64,000 nt of DNA from JAWOLE01 sp035263845 (GTDB lineage Bacteria > Acidobacteriota > Thermoanaerobaculia > UBA5066 > Gp7-AA6), in NCBI GenBank assembly GCA_035263845.1, contig DATFQY010000191.1, forward strand, positions 1 through 64,000, given 5' to 3'. The notes beneath the pieces are model-generated. The model made no database searches, had not been told where the DNA came from, and saw only the letters and a list, made by a program, of their open reading frames with translations. The first letter of the stretch is position 1; each line of letters opens with the position of its first letter. Both the position numbers and the translations under genes were made by a program. This document shows, piece after piece, positions 63,155-64,000 of the stretch.

Positions 63155-64000
63155 CTAGCCTCGCGGCGTCGGCGCCGGCGTCGGCGCCTTCACCGGAGCG
63201 CTGCCCGGCGTCTCCGGCTTGGCGAGCGGCCCCTTGGGGGCCGGCGTCGCCTGGGCGGCCGGCTGCTCCTTCGGAAGCGGCTTTCTCGGCATCATCGCGT
63301 CGCGCATCGCCGCGTTATAGACGAAGGTGGCGATGACGACCGAGGCCTGCATCAGGTCTTCTTTCACGAGCCGCTCGAAAACGTCCATGTTGGTGTGGTG
63401 CGTGCGGGTCTCGTACTCGACCTCGTCCTGGATGAACTGGAAGCCCGGCAGCCCGACCGCGTCGAAGGAGAGGTGGTCGGTCCCGCTCGTGTTGCGCATC
63501 GTGATCGCGGTGACGCCGAGGTCCTTCAGCGGCTGGATCCAGCTCTCGAAGATCGGGACCACGCCGGCGTTCTCCTGCGCGTAGACCCCGCGGATCTTCC
63601 CCGTGCCGTTGTCGAGGTTGAAGTACGCCGAGAGCTTCGCGTGGTCCGGCTTGATCGTGAGGGGCCCGGTCGGCGGCCGAAGAAACGAAGGCATGTCGTC
63701 CTCGCCCTGCCTCCCCTCGGGCGGCGCGGGGCGAGACGCGAAGTGTTCCGAGACGTACCCGCGGGAGCCCAGCAGGCCCTGCTCTTCCCCGCTCCAGAGC
63801 GCGATCCGGATCGTGCGCCGCGGCTTCACGTCGAGCGCTTTCAGAATCCGCACCGCCTCCATCGTGGCGACGACGCCCGCGCCGTTGTCCGTGGCGCCGG
63901 TCCCGCCGTGCCAGGAATCCATGTGGGCGCCGAGCATGACGATCTCGCCCTTCTTGTCGGTCCCGGGGATCTCGGCGACCGTGTTGGCCGCCGTCGGCTC
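63155..64000 (-). CDS. M28 family zinc peptidase (partial, 5' end off the window)
   Basis: The C-terminal 281 residues of an M28 peptidase that continues past the right edge; the first visible residues are EPTAANTVAEIPGTDKKGEI. Zinc ligands are in VMLGAHMDSWH, GATDNGAGVVATM, LWSGEEQGLLGS, FNLDNGTGKI and HHTNMDVFE. The last 45 residues are an Ala/Pro/Lys tail. It differs from its neighbour in having the SWHGGTGATDN loop typical of carboxypeptidase Q-like members. Confidence 0.9.
   Translation of the reverse strand, partial: EPTAANTVAEIPGTDKKGEIVMLGAHMDSWHGGTGATDNGAGVVATMEAVRILKALDVKPRRTIRIALWSGEEQGLLGSRGYVSEHFASRPAPPEGRQGEDDMPSFLRPPTGPLTIKPDHAKLSAYFNLDNGTGKIRGVYAQENAGVVPIFESWIQPLKDLGVTAITMRNTSGTDHLSFDAVGLPGFQFIQDEVEYETRTHHTNMDVFERLVKEDLMQASVVIATFVYNAAMRDAMMPRKPLPKEQPAAQATPAPKGPLAKPETPGSAPVKAPTPAPTPRG

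Overview
This 64 kb window is GC-rich, densely coded chromosomal DNA from a Gram-negative, LPS-producing bacterium. It carries genes for Kdo/heptose core and lipid A synthesis, two type IV filament machineries with a secretin, an OmpA-family protein, and a Lol/MacB-like ABC system. The overall style is high GC, many 4-bp ATGA/GTGA gene overlaps, TPR-secretin-cohesin proteins and tandem M28 peptidases. It fits Acidobacteriota (Thermoanaerobaculia/Holophagae-like) best, but no rRNA gene is present, so this placement is inference. No prophage, CRISPR array or integrase was seen. Both ends cut genes: a winged-helix/FHA regulator on the left and an M28 peptidase on the right.

Layout. 1-5.6 kb: regulator, truA, then MBL hydrolase-purS-purQ-purL, and dut. 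5.6-6.9 kb: M16 protease. 7.0-18.6 kb (minus strand): one long operon, ECF sigma factor, anti-sigma, secretin-N-like protein, gspF, gspE, pilM/N/O/P-like genes, a TPR-secretin-cohesin lipoprotein and three pseudopilins (a type II secretion-like machine). 18.7-26.8 kb (plus strand): waaA, lpxK, lpxL-like, waaF, an opposing HNH gene, split hldE kinase and nucleotidyltransferase, waaC, DUF3108. 27-34.9 kb: pilB, pilT, pilC, pilS, pilR and a DUF192 lipoprotein. 35-39.8 kb: BNR propeller protein, XdhC, galU, FmdB-type zinc ribbon, DUF4388 protein. 39.8-45 kb: moeA, alpha/beta hydrolase, then a ketosynthase-methyltransferase-FAD oxidoreductase trio. 45-49.1 kb: LolA-like protein, ABC permease and ATPase, VWA-OmpA protein. 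49.3-51.2 kb: selenocysteine tRNA, a VKOR-thioredoxin fusion, and a duplicated tRNA-Ala of which one copy is broken. 51.3-64 kb: methyltransferase, PhyH-like dioxygenase, transglutaminase, an amine-utilisation-like set (APC permease, SDR, PuuA-like synthetase), a region-4-only sigma-like protein, LD-carboxypeptidase, a beta-barrel protein and two M28 peptidases.

The most unusual signal is not a gene. At least nine loci carry short tandem heptanucleotide repeats (TTTGTGA, GTGAGCC, GGTNNTA and CCTTGGA families), many as facing inverted pairs. Most sit directly at gene ends. One is inserted in frame inside waaA and one forms the leader of a prepilin. A separate 159-bp element with 9-bp terminal inverted repeats supplies the stop codon of the FmdB gene.

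A second genome-wide signal is promoter architecture. Many operon-leading genes have a TANNNT-type -10 hexamer only 6-12 bases before the start codon and no Shine-Dalgarno sequence, as expected for leaderless mRNAs.
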